Position numbers and translations under genes: made by a program | Assembly: GCA_933228675.1 (NCBI GenBank) | Contig: OW121741.1 | Coordinates: 137,729,858 to 137,793,857, forward strand | Direction of reading: 5' to 3' | DNA: 64,000 bases | Origin: Stomorhina lunata | Lineage: Eukaryota > Arthropoda > Insecta > Diptera > Rhiniidae | The notes under the pieces: model-generated | Seen by the model: the letters and a program-made list of their open reading frames with translations, nothing else | Databases searched by the model: none | What the model was told of the DNA's origin: nothing | Shown: positions 36,205 to 45,116 of the stretch, piece by piece | How positions within the stretch are numbered: position 1 is the first letter of the stretch | Layout: every line of letters begins with the position of its first letter

Positions 36205-36505
36205 GCCGTGGTATAGCAGGTTAGTCATCCGCCTAGCATACCGAGGTCCCAAGTTCGATCCCTGGCCAGACCCACTTGAAAACAAATAAATTTTCAAAAA
36301 GCGGTTAACCTCATAACTCAGGTAGCCACTGGGTATTAGGCGATGTTAAACTTCACTAACTAATGCATTTGCCGTTCGGAGCCGGAGTTAAAAGGTCCCT
36401 TTCAATGAGTCTAAAAATAGAATCGGATGCAGCTCATCGTCTGAGAAAAGTACCCCTTGCTCCAATTGGAATGTTGTGGGGGAATTATTTATTATTTTAT
36501 TATTG
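36205..36505 (+). mobile_element. tRNA-derived SINE, copy 2 (near full length, 301 bp)
   Basis: Begins GCCGTGGTATAGCAGGTTAG, which fits the Pol III A box. It has a B box AGTTCGATCCC at 36252-36262 (consensus GGTTCGANTCC, one base off). The body contains cctcataactcaggtagcca, cggagccggagttaaaa, and then caattggaatgttgtggg. The tail is ATT-rich (attatttattattttatta). It sits inside a Jockey-like ORF2, between the LAG-coding end (36510) and the KATLLATYK-coding end (36200), so it interrupts that element. Confidence 0.85.
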
Positions 36506-36509
36506 TTGC

Positions 36510-36782
36510 CGGCTAGCGACTTAGCACCTTATTTCTATCGCAAGTTGCGGTGGTATGTTCTGACGAAGAGTATAAGCTGTCGAATGTCAATTTTTTGTTT
36601 CGGGTTTTCGTCGGTATTCTTACATCGTCGACTTAGACATTCAATTCCAGCGATACTTCATCGTCCATGTGGTGAAGAGCGTTGCGGGTGATTTGGCTGG
36701 AGATTTCTAGCAGTGAAAAAGTTTTTTTACGTCCTGTAGATATCGATTTATTTTATCGCATACCTCGCCGATGAAGGATGCT
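36510..36782 (-). pseudogene. Jockey-like LINE, upstream part of the same ORF2
   Basis: Minus-strand text includes GEVCDKINRYLQDVKKLF, then LELNV, VDDVRIPTKTRNKKLTFD, SLYSSSEHTTATCDRNKV and LSR. It matches the stretch of Jockey-type reverse transcriptase just after the polymerase motifs (…IPT, then a VTFDS-like strand, HT..., CDR.RNKVL). It contains stops and frame breaks. Together with 35627-36204 it forms one element split by the SINE. Confidence 0.72.
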
Positions 36783-36832
36783 GTGGTAATTAATAATTTT
36801 ATTCAAAATTAATAATTACAGAAATTGAGATT

Positions 36833-37278
36833 GCCGTGACTGGGGCTTGAACACAGGCAGAATTACTAACCAACTTAGACAGTTAGTTGTCTTAGTTAGT
36901 TAGCACGTCAGCTTTAATAAATATTACCTAAGGAGGTGCGGATAATGTGGTATTCCAATTTTTTATTGTCAAATTTTTATCCGATATGATATAACCATCC
37001 GCATGCATTGAGAATGAGTAAAACTTTTTCGGCTGCAGACGACTCGAGCCCCGTGACTGGGGCTCGAACCCAGACAGAATTTGATATGTTATGTAATAGC
37101 TGCCGTGCTAACCTACTTAGATAGTTGTCTTAGTTGTTTAGCACGTCGGCTTCGCTAAATATTACATAAGTTTTTTATTGCATTTTTTTTGTCAAATTTT
37201 TAGTTTTTGTCCGATATGATATAACCATTTTAAAGACTAGAATGAGTAGACTTTTTCGGCTGCAGACGACTCGTTGCA
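36833..37278 (-). repeat. Tandem tRNA-related repeat (two units, minus)
   Basis: On the minus strand a GGGTTCGAGCCCCAGTCAC motif (about 37056-37074) is a perfect B-box/T-arm type sequence, preceded by gccgacgtgctaaacaacta. The same text recurs, more decayed, at about 36835-36935. Between and after them, the block ccgatatgatataaccat then ctttttcggctgcagacgac then tcg occurs twice (about 36980 and 37220). So a 200-220 bp unit is tandemly doubled. Best read as a second tRNA-derived SINE type. Confidence 0.6.
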
Positions 37279-37447
37279 GTTAAAAATTGTAAGTATACCA
37301 CAATAGCTGCACTAGTGTTTATTAGTTAGTTAGTACTTTAGATTTATTTTAATCTTATAAATACAGATAAATACAGATAATTTTTCCGCGTCATATTGTT
37401 TATTTTAAAAAAAGTTACTATACCACATCGAGCCCTATGCCGCCACA

Positions 37448-37964
37448 TCGAGCCCTTAGATTAAAATGATCGCAAGCGACTGGAAAAATATCGATAGTAA
37501 GCGACAAAAAAATCTTAATTAAACAAAAAAGGGGAATGGTTTGGTGTATAACATTTTTGTTTTTTGTTAGTTTGCTACTTTCGACAAACTAATTAAATTT
37601 ATTCCAAATGGTTTGGAAGTTATGGTGCAAAGTATTGTATGTGAAGTTTTTAAGTTTTACTTCAAAAACTTTTTAGCTACTGGGCGGATGCAGAAATCAG
37701 CCAACGGGTAGTTGGAGTTTTAGGCCAATTCTTAAAAACAAGTTTATTTTTAGCATAGCACGGCCTCTACACTGAGCCAAAGCTGAACACCATTGTATGT
37801 AAAACCTATTGGTCCGTATAACTTTCGTAAATATAAACCTATCGAAAAGATTTTTACACATTCGAAAACTACTTAAAAAAGAAAGAAAAATATGCTTACT
37901 CTACTACGCTATCTCTAATAGTTAACGGAATATCGCTTACGGTTGTTTAAATCTAAGGGCTCGA
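37448..37964 (+). mobile_element. Inverted-repeat element family D, copy 2 (517 bp)
   Basis: The left end TCGAGCCCTTAGATTAAAAT is matched by the reverse complement of the right end TCGAGCCCTTAGATTTAAAC, then by cgcaagcga against cgtaagcga. The terminal repeats are therefore about 32 bp with few mismatches. The interior matches 33325-33838. A stray end fragment (catcgagccctatgccgcc) lies just left at 37427. Confidence 0.85.
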
Positions 37965-38004
37965 CATTAACAACTTTTACCACAATAATACCACTTAGTC
38001 CATT

Positions 38005-38225
38005 CTAATGAAATTTGGAAATTGTTTTTCGAAACTAGAATAGTTAGTGTCAAATGTGAACCGATTTAAGTTAAGGTTAAGTAACTTTTGGGAATTGGTC
38101 TTTTGTGGGAAGTATGTTTAAATTGATCCGATTCCAACAAAATAATCAACCGATTTGGTTCTAATATAAATCTATATAGGTGATCTTTTCATGGACATCC
38201 TGCTAGTTAGTTAATCAACTCAGAA
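38005..38225 (+). repeat. Dispersed repeat family 1, internal fragment
   Basis: Contains gtcaaatgtgaaccgattt, a cttttgtgggaagtatg block and a ccgattccaacaaaataat block, in the order of the copy at 28331-29125. Confidence 0.5.
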
Positions 38226-39911
38226 AATGAATTTGAATCCTCAATTGGTGTTCTTAGCTTCAGTTCATTCTATGTTTTTTACTAGCTTTACTAATTAAAG
38301 AATATCGTTTGGAACTGTTGGAAATGGTAGATATATAAATGAAATGAAATTAATTTTAATTATATTATATTTTACTGCCTTAATGCTTTCCTCACGCTTT
38401 CTCTAAAACATATAATTAATGTTTTCCAATTTAATAAAACAAATCTTAATTTGTATTCTCTAGACAAGGAGAGTCGCTATGGTTAAAAATACAAATATTG
38501 TCTTAATTATTTATTTATTGTGTTTCTAAACAAATGAAAATGCAAACAATTAAATTGAGTTGAATGTAAAGAGTGTTCTTCTCTCTTTTCTTTTCTTGTT
38601 TGTTTTTCTTTTTCAGTAATTTTCCAACTATTAACAATAGTAGAACTTTTTTTGTATTTCCATTGTGAAAAGAACGTAAAGATGACAAACCATAGGAATG
38701 CAATGCAATGTAATGCAGCAGTAGTCAGTGTAAACAATGCATCTTCTTACATTTCATGCTCACGTTTGAACGCTGCTCAGGTTACATTTGTACTGGCATT
38801 TAACTAACCATTATTTTCTGTATTTTTATTATTTTATATTATTTTTTTTATTTTTTGCTCCAAATGACATACTTTTATGGAAAATAAAAGAATAATATAA
38901 CTAAATCTCAGCGGCATATAAAATAACACACAGTCGTTTTTTTTTGTTTTACACAAAACTACGTCATAATTTTTATAAACTACAAAAAACTAAACAAATT
39001 TTTAGTGTTTATCTTTTTTAGTTCTCTATTTTTTTAAACAATTTATACAATCTCTTATATTCAACGGATAGAGTATATGTGTTAGTATTACGTAGTTTAA
39101 TTTTTCTTTATCTCTTAGTGCATTTTGAAAATGATTCATACTCGTAGTCGCACATAGTTCAACCAAACAACCGCACCCACTACTACTATCAAATAATAAT
39201 AAGCAAGTGTAGACTTTGCTCTCTCAATACTAAATACTTACTCTAAGTCTCCACTAAGAAATCACAAAAATACCCCCAGACAAATGTTTAAAAAACACGC
39301 ACCAAACCATGGTTTCACGATGAGCTCCATGAACATTCGTATCTTCTAAAGTGACACGTTGTTTGCTTACGACAGACAAATAAGCTGTGCGATGATAGTC
39401 AGTCTACCATACGAATAACGACGTATTATTTAGATGCATGAGTCGTATACTCACTCATACCTTTAATCTTAGTACTTAGTATGTAGTTTTATTTAATGCT
39501 ATGGTGTACCCATGTTCCTAACTGACTATTTCTATAGGCGATATCGTTATTTATTTTTGCATTTTCTTCCTCTTACATTATACTCTGGGCATTGTGGTGT
39601 ATAATTATGTATGTGGGGGCACTCTCTTTTGCTCTGGCACAACTACCGTTCAATGATCTTCTTCAATGAGAGTCTCAAATATTTGTTTGGTACCTTATTT
39701 ATTTAGAAGTACAAAGATTTTCCTTGAAGTGAAGTTTATATTCGATGTATTCAAGCCTGTTTTATAGTTTTTGGATTTGTGTGGACCTGCTGCTGTGTGA
39801 TGACGTCGATAAACAGAAGAGTACATTGTCTGATTTTGAAAATCAAGTTTAATTATCCCTTTATCACTTACAGTGGGTTTGGAAATTGAAAAAAAAAAAA
39901 AAACAAAAATT
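38226..39911. other. Non-repetitive intron stretch, no gene recognised
   Basis: Less T-run-dominated than neighbours, especially 39160-39680 (caaccgcacccactactact, gatgatagtcagtctaccat). It could hold regulatory sequence or an untranslated exon. No splice-bounded coding exon in the required phase was found. Confidence 0.4.
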
Positions 39912-40075
39912 CCTAAAAAGAAAGAAAGCTTACTCTTTAATACCCTACAATACTGAGTTTAAATGTGAGCCGATTTTATAGCATTTAAGAAGTTTCTTTT
40001 TAAGTCTTAGGGACACAATCTGGAATTTTGTAAGAAAATCCCAAGTCAGACTCCCAGTGGAGCATAGGACCCATC
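39912..40075 (+). repeat. Dispersed repeat family 1, fragment
   Basis: Shows the ctttaataccctacaa head and the tttaaatgtgagccgatttt block of the family, then loses similarity. Confidence 0.4.
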
Positions 40076-40107
40076 CTTTTATATCGAACTCTATTACGAG
40101 ATCTTAG

Positions 40108-40151
40108 GCATTAAACTATTTATGGAAAGACGTCCATAAATAGTTTAATGC
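40108..40151. repeat. Perfect 19 bp hairpin
   Basis: Arms GCATTAAACTATTTATGGA (40108-40126) and TCCATAAATAGTTTAATGC (40133-40151) are exact reverse complements around the loop AAGACG. It lies at the 3' edge of the RTE-like fragment. Confidence 0.95.
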
Positions 40152-40620
40152 TTGTAACCCCGCATCAAATGACCTTCTCCACGTTCTAGCAGGTGCTCCA
40201 ACAAGACGGCCGCTTACTTGTGGATTCCAACGAAGCGGTCATCGAGCAATGTTTTTATTTGGCCTTCGAAGTGTGTGGCCTATCCACCGCCATTTCAATT
40301 GACATACCTCTATAGAAGCAGGGATTTGGTTTGTAGCGTTTAGCAGATTTTTTACCCCCTCCCCCCATGTGTAACACATTTTAATAGAAATACGCATACA
40401 AAATTCCTCCACCGTAACTTACAAAATTCCTCCACCCCTTAAGACCGTTACGTAATATGTAATAGCCCCTTAGTAGATCTTCATTTCTTATGCTATTCGG
40501 CCACCATATATTAAGGATTTGCCGCAAGCATTTGTTTACAAAAGTTTGTAGGCGCTTATCGATGCCATTTGTGCGTTTCCAAGTTTCGCAACCGTAATAC
40601 AAGATGGACTTGACATTCGA
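40152..40620 (-). pseudogene. RTE-like LINE fragment (SR2-type C-terminus)
   Basis: The minus-strand frame 40602-40381 gives MYYGCETWKRTNGIDKRL, then QTFVNKCLRQILNIWWPN. After a frameshift, QLKWRWIGHTLRRPNKNIAR, PLRWNPQVSGRLVGAP and ARTWRRSF follow. The order YGCETW, INKCLR-ILNI-WP, RWIGHTLR, WNPQ, TWRR is characteristic of the end of RTE-clade ORF2. Truncated at 5' and broken, so inactive. It is a different lineage from the 40800-42017 element. Confidence 0.78.
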
Positions 40621-40718
40621 GTTATATACTCGTAACTTAGTTACGAATCACATTAAATAGTTGCTCAACTATTGAGTCATCTCTTTGCTAGATCTTTAGC
40701 AATCTCTTACTTACTTAA

Positions 40719-40775
40719 ATGACCTATTTTTACAACCTGTTAAGATCAAAGGCCGAGCATATTTTAAAATTACTT
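40719..40775 (-). repeat. 3' end fragment of the RTE-like element
   Basis: Repeats the last part of the element at 40776-42017 (acttaaatgacctatttttac, then aacctgttaagatcaaagg, then ccgagcatatttta). It lies directly beyond that element's tail, so two 3' ends are arranged head to tail. Confidence 0.75.
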
Positions 40776-42017
40776 ACTTACTTACTTAAATGGCCTATAT
40801 TACAACCTGTTAAGGTCAAAGGCCGAGCATATTTTAGAATTCCATGCGCTTCGATCTTGTGCGCATATTCTCCAATTTCGTAAGCCAAGCTTGGTTAAAT
40901 TTTCTTCTACTTGGTCTTTCCATCGAAGTTTCGGTCGTCCTCGTCTTCGAGTTCCCTCGGGATCATGTTCAAACACTTTTCTTGCTGGAGTACTTTCATC
41001 CATTCGCACCACATGTCCCAGCCAACGCAAACGCTGCTGTTTGATGCGTTTTACTATGTCAATGTCAGCAAATAACTCATACAGCTCATGATTAAATCGA
41101 TGCGGAAATTCATTGTTAATGCTGATTGGACCATAGATTTTTCGTAGGATTTTCCTCTCAAAGACTCCAAGAACAGCTTCATCGGCTTGTGCAAGTGCCC
41201 ATGATTCAGCACCATATAATAACACTGGTAGTATAAGCGTTTTGTAGAGCGTAATTTTAGTTCTTGTTGAGAGGATTTTATTCCTAAGCTGCCTGCTTAG
41301 GCCGAAATAGCATCTGTTGGCAAGTATGATTCTTCTTTTAATTTCGAGACTTATGTCATTATTTATATTTACTGCGGTACCAAGGTAGACAAATTCTTTA
41401 ACAACCTCGAAGCTATAGTTGTCCACGGTTACGTGTTGTCCAATTCTAGTGGATTGCTTGCTAGTAGAGACCATTAGTTTTGTTTTGGATTCATTGACTA
41501 CTAGACCCATTTTCATTGATTCCTTCTCAATACTGGAAAATGCGGCAGTCACCTCACGCAATGTGCGCCCCATAATATCAATGTCATCGGCAAAAGCGAG
41601 TAACATGTGCTTTCTGCTAAAAATTGTGCCAGTTGTATTAACTGCAGCACCACGCAAGATTTTCTCTAACAAAATGTTAAAGAGATCACATGATAAACTG
41701 TCGCCTTGCCTAAAACCTCGCTTAGTTAAAAAGGGTTCTGAAAGGCTTTTACCTATTTTAACTAACGATGTTGTGTCAGTTAATGTCATCCTGCACAACC
41801 TTATTAACTTCGTAGGAATGCCAAATTCTGACATTGCTTTATACAGCTTTGTTCGTATTAGGCTGTCAAAGGCAGCTTTGTAGTCAACGAAGAGGTGGTA
41901 AGTGTCTATTTGTTTTTCTTGGGTCTTTTCCAGGATTTGACGCAGAGTAAAGATCTGGTCAGTGGTGGATTTACCTGGTCTAAAGCCACATTGGTAGGCC
42001 CCTATTATTTCGTTCAT
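40776..42017 (-). mobile_element. 5'-truncated RTE-like non-LTR retrotransposon
   Basis: Consists of the reverse transcriptase frame and a 3' end only about 25 bases past the stop, finishing in repeated TAAG on the minus strand (ttacttacttactt on plus). A very short 3' UTR and tetranucleotide tail fit RTE-clade elements. Endonuclease and the first part of the polymerase are missing, so it cannot be autonomous. No target duplication could be placed with confidence. Confidence 0.8.
40800..42017 (-). CDS. Non-LTR reverse transcriptase, truncated but open (405 codons)
   Basis: Begins in the fingers domain (GAYQCGFRPGKSTTDQIF, residues 6-23), preceded by stops in frame, so the ATG is incidental. 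Polymerase motifs are VDYKAAFDS (residues 44-52, catalytic Asp 45), GFRQGDSLSCDLFNILLE (101-118) and LLAFADDIDIMG (139-150, Asp 144/145, with FADD instead of the commoner YADD). VVNESKTKLM and EFVYLGTAV follow. The C-terminus has YGAESW, RWLGHVVRM and RRRGRPKLRWKDQV. No frameshift or internal stop over 405 codons suggests a recent insertion. It would act in reverse transcription of element RNA. The clade is RTE-like by 3' end and C-terminal motifs, but I cannot build a tree. Confidence 0.85.
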   Translation of the reverse strand: MNEIIGAYQCGFRPGKSTTDQIFTLRQILEKTQEKQIDTYHLFVDYKAAFDSLIRTKLYKAMSEFGIPTKLIRLCRMTLTDTTSLVKIGKSLSEPFLTKRGFRQGDSLSCDLFNILLEKILRGAAVNTTGTIFSRKHMLLAFADDIDIMGRTLREVTAAFSSIEKESMKMGLVVNESKTKLMVSTSKQSTRIGQHVTVDNYSFEVVKEFVYLGTAVNINNDISLEIKRRIILANRCYFGLSRQLRNKILSTRTKITLYKTLILPVLLYGAESWALAQADEAVLGVFERKILRKIYGPISINNEFPHRFNHELYELFADIDIVKRIKQQRLRWLGHVVRMDESTPARKVFEHDPEGTRRRGRPKLRWKDQVEENLTKLGLRNWRICAQDRSAWNSKICSAFDLNRL

Positions 42018-42043
42018 CTTGGGTTTTAGCCTTTTAAAATTAG

Positions 42044-42125
42044 CTCACTACATTAACGGGTGTCAACGTAGTTACCCGGGTGATGCCACGAGGAGGTCAG
42101 TGTCCACAGTTTAGAATTAGGATGT
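42044..42125. repeat. Dispersed repeat, partner at 45787-45866
   Basis: Shares ttagctnactacatta, cgggtgt, aacgtagtt, ccggtgat and gtcngtgtccacag in order with 45787-45866. It lies just upstream (minus sense) of the truncated RTE frame. Confidence 0.65.
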
Positions 42126-42222
42126 TTACCTGCGATGCAGAGGCTTTACAGTACCCGCCGTACTTTTACTTCTAAAGATTTGTTTGCAAGAAGATAATAT
42201 AGCTCTTATACATTAACACTCT

Positions 42223-42402
42223 TACTTACTTAAATGATCTATTTTTACAACCTGTTAAGGTCAAAGCCCGAGTATATTTCAGAATTTCTTTCGCTTCGAT
42301 CTTGTGAGCATTTTTTATTTCGTAGGCCAAGCTTTCAAAGATTTTTCCCTACTTGGTCTTTTCATCGAATTTTCGGACTTCCTCTTTTACAAGTTCCCAT
42401 TA
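42223..42402 (-). repeat. Second 3' fragment of the RTE-like element
   Basis: Contains cttacttacttaaatgatct, acaacctgttaaggtcaaag, gcttcgatcttgtgagcatt and acttggtcttttcatcgaat, matching 40781-40940 with more divergence. It ends near 42400. Confidence 0.8.
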
Positions 42403-42590
42403 ACTCTCACTTTATTTTATAATTTTGATGATGGATAATAGCGAATAATCTAAAGCATATAACCGCATCGTTTTTATACGATCTCTCATTGGAAAGTGGG
42501 TCTACAATGAAAAGTCCAAGAATTTCAATCAGCCTTAAATTTTTTCGATTTAGAGGATCTCTTTTATAATGCAGATCTTTAAATATACAT

Positions 42591-43249
42591 ATCGTCACCT
42601 GAAATGCAAAAGGGCGCAACTAACACATGACACAGCAACCGCCGTGGTATAGCAGGTGAGTCATCCGCCTAGTATACCAGAAAAAGCGGCGGTTCACCTC
42701 ATAACTCAGCTAGCCACTGGTTATTGAGTATTAGGCTATGTAAAACTTCTCTAACTAATGCATTAGCCGTTCGGAGCCGGAGTTAAAACGTAGGTCCCTT
42801 TCAATGAGCCTAAAAATAGAATCGGATGCAGCTCATTGTCTGAGAGAAGTACCACTTGTTCCAATTGGAATGTTGTCGTGGAAATTATTGTTATTATGAC
42901 ACAGCAACCTAAAATACATCTAGCTACACATTTTTTTATGCGTACGGTCGAAACAGCGATTTTATTCACTAAAAACCAATGGTTTAAAATGTTGCTCAAA
43001 ATTTGTATGTTAGTTGGTTTCAAGATATATTCAACTTGTAGTTAAGCCCTTTTGTTTTTTCGCAATTGCTCAAAAACTAAACGTTTTCTACCATTTTTAT
43101 TTTTAGAGTTTTCTTTGCTGATAGCTTGTTGACCCAATTCCAAAATTTGGATTCAATGTTCCCTGTAGTTTAAAAGTTAGAACGTTTTTAGTTTCTCCTG
43201 CAAAAAAACTAGAAGTGTAGTTACACCCTTTTGCATTTTAGGTGACGAT
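42591..43249. mobile_element. MITE family E, with a SINE nested inside
   Basis: The left terminal repeat ATCGTCACCTGAAATGCAAA continues agggcgcaacta. The reverse complement of the right end reads ATCGTCACCTAAAATGCAAA then agggtgtaacta, about 32 bp with four mismatches. Without the 255 bp SINE and one 14 bp duplication, the host element is about 390 bp. The interior has no frame. Confidence 0.85.
42641..42895 (+). mobile_element. tRNA-derived SINE, copy 3, with target-site duplication
   Basis: Flanked by the direct repeat ATGACACAGCAACC at 42627-42640 and 42896-42909 (exact, 14 bp). It starts GCCGTGGTATAGCAGG like copy 2 and ends in attattgttatt. It lacks about 45 bases that in copy 2 hold the B box, so it now has only the A box. 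The intact duplication argues for recent target-primed insertion into MITE family E. Confidence 0.92.
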
Positions 43250-44273
43250 ATATGTATGTAAGTTGACATGAAATGTCACATTTAATCAAGTTTAATTTCA
43301 AATTGTGATCGATGATTTCGAAGGTAAATATATTAATGATAATCGAGCTTTCTTAAAATAGTACTTTTAGACAAATTCTTTTAAATCTTATGAAATGAGT
43401 CCGAAATACTATTTGTAAATCTATTCAGTAGTTTTCCATTTGTGTGGGAGTATTTGAAAGCTTTCAAAACGTTAATATGATTTAATATTTGCCCGTGATT
43501 ATCCCACTGTTGTCGCAATACAAATATTTTTATCAAGTTTTTGTCTACCACTCGTAAAGCCCTAAATTCCCTCACTTTATCACAACAAAAAAGTAGTATC
43601 AATTGAAAACTTGTTTCCGAAGACTTAACAAGAGCGAGAGAGAATACACGACACTATCTTATACAATCCAAATAGTTATAAATTCTTATATACATATGTA
43701 TGTGTGTATCTGTCTTTAAAATAACACATGAATATTAGTTTCTGTATTTGTAGTATTAAGATCGTGTCGTGTAGGTTACGTTGCAACTTTAACAAAAAAC
43801 CTTTCAAAAAGAAACTGAAATTAAAAAAACAAAAAACCTAAACTTAACAAAACACGTATTTTTCTTACACTCTCCTCCATTTAATTTAATACTCAAACAC
43901 CAGCACCAGTCAGTCAGTCTTAGCGTTTTTTTTTTTTTGGTTTTGAGTTTTAAATTTCTTCGGAATACAATAGACGTTTAGTCATTAAGTAAACGTCATT
44001 CCCTGAAAAGCACTGGCGGTCTGCAGTATCGCCACGATTTTAAATAATTTTGAATTAAATTAAACCAAGTTTACTTTTTGGTTAAACACATATTAGAAAC
44101 GCTTAATTGTCCGTTAACACGCATTCAGTTAAGTTAACTTTAAACACAAAAATTAAATTAAAATTAATTGTTCCTTTGGCGCCAATTTTGTTTGTCACAT
44201 TCTTTGGATTAATAAATTACAAGTGTTCATTCATTTCATCAATTTAAATATCAAAAAACAAAAATAAATAAAA
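43250..44273 (+). promoter_or_regulatory. Rtnl1: Candidate promoter and 5' UTR of the 44274 first exon
   Basis: A GAGA-like string (agagcgagagagaa, 43631-43644) is followed by two overlapping matches to the fly initiator TCAGTC (43910-43915 and 43914-43919). An AT-rich leader follows and ends in A-rich text. No TATA box is visible at -30. The initiator motif is short, so start-site placement is only a suggestion. Confidence 0.45.
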
Positions 44274-44340
44274 ATGGCTGGTGGTAGAAAATTCGCACGT
44301 AACAATTCATCTGTACAAGAATTGCCCGAAAGAGGACCAG
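44274..44340 (+). CDS. Rtnl1: Rtnl1 alternative first coding exon, MAGGRKFARN isoform
   Basis: Reads MAGGRKFARNNSSVQELP then ERGP, 22 codons plus a spare G, followed by donor gtaaaa at 44341 (weaker than the other donors). The G joins TG at 56325 to make Val of [10 protein letters not shown]. Start context is aaaATGG with A at -3. The segment is basic and polar, likely cytosolic. The product would be 218 residues. Confidence 0.82.
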
Positions 44341-44736
44341 GTAAAAAATAAAAAAAAATATATTTTAATTTTATTTACTCATGAATTAAATAAATTAATG
44401 TGAAAAATACTTTCTAAAATTCAAAATAATTGATAACAGTTGTTAAGTGAAGATTTCGTACATTTAACAAATTTTAGCTGATTGGAAAATATTGATTTAT
44501 TAAAAAAAAAATAATACTTAAGTTTTAACTTTAAACAGAAATTGTAATTAAAATTGAAATACTTTTTCTTAATTTATTTTAAAAAAGTATATATTTTCAT
44601 TTTATTTGAATTTAAAATAAATACCTTAAAGTAGTTACTCATATTGAAACATTTTAATTTTCGCTATTAATAATGTTAATACAAAATTTCAATAAATTTT
44701 CCATAATTTTGACTATAGAACACATCTTGTATGTCG
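44341..44736. other. AT-rich intron, nothing recognised
   Basis: Long A/T runs only. Confidence 0.5.
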
Positions 44737-45116
44737 ATGGCTTAATATATAAAAAAGGCCTAACTCGATTTTTTGTTACTTTACCGAAGAAGTAAAAAAC
44801 ATCATTTAAACAATTTTTTGTTGTATCTAAAATTTTACGGTTTTCGATATACATTTAGTATATCTTTATAAGAAAAAGGCCTAACTCGATTTTTTGTTAC
44901 TTTAAAGCAGAAGGAAAAAAGTTAATAAAATTCGTAAAATTTAAGATACAACAAAAATTTTAATACAATCTTTAATAAAAAGCAACAATTATTAATTATT
45001 ATTTAAATATTTTTTGTTGTTTCTTATTTTATTCTAATTTTAGGCTTTCGTTAAGTTTTTTCCTTCTTCATGTAATGTAACAAAAAATCAAGTTAGGCCT
45101 TTTAATATTCAACCAT
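44737..45116. mobile_element. MITE family B, copy 2 (compound, 380 bp)
   Basis: Starts atggcttaatatataaaaaa then ggcctaactcgattttttgt. The same left-end text starts again near 44870 (aaaaaggcctaactcgattt). One right end (aacaaaaaatcaagttaggc, then cttttaatattcaaccat) closes the element near 45116. So a left end was duplicated or one copy inserted into another. Inner arms also pair as in 25154-25384. Confidence 0.8.

Noticed and set aside
36205..36290. A functional tRNA gene
   Set aside because: A and B boxes are present but there is no acceptor-stem pairing or cloverleaf. The same sequence recurs with a shared non-tRNA body, so it is a SINE.
36476..36691. 71-codon plus-strand frame
   Set aside because: It is antisense to the Jockey-like ORF2 remnant and includes the SINE tail.
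40844..41883. Plus-strand frames opposite the reverse transcriptase
   Set aside because: They are antisense shadows; the polymerase motifs are all on the minus strand.
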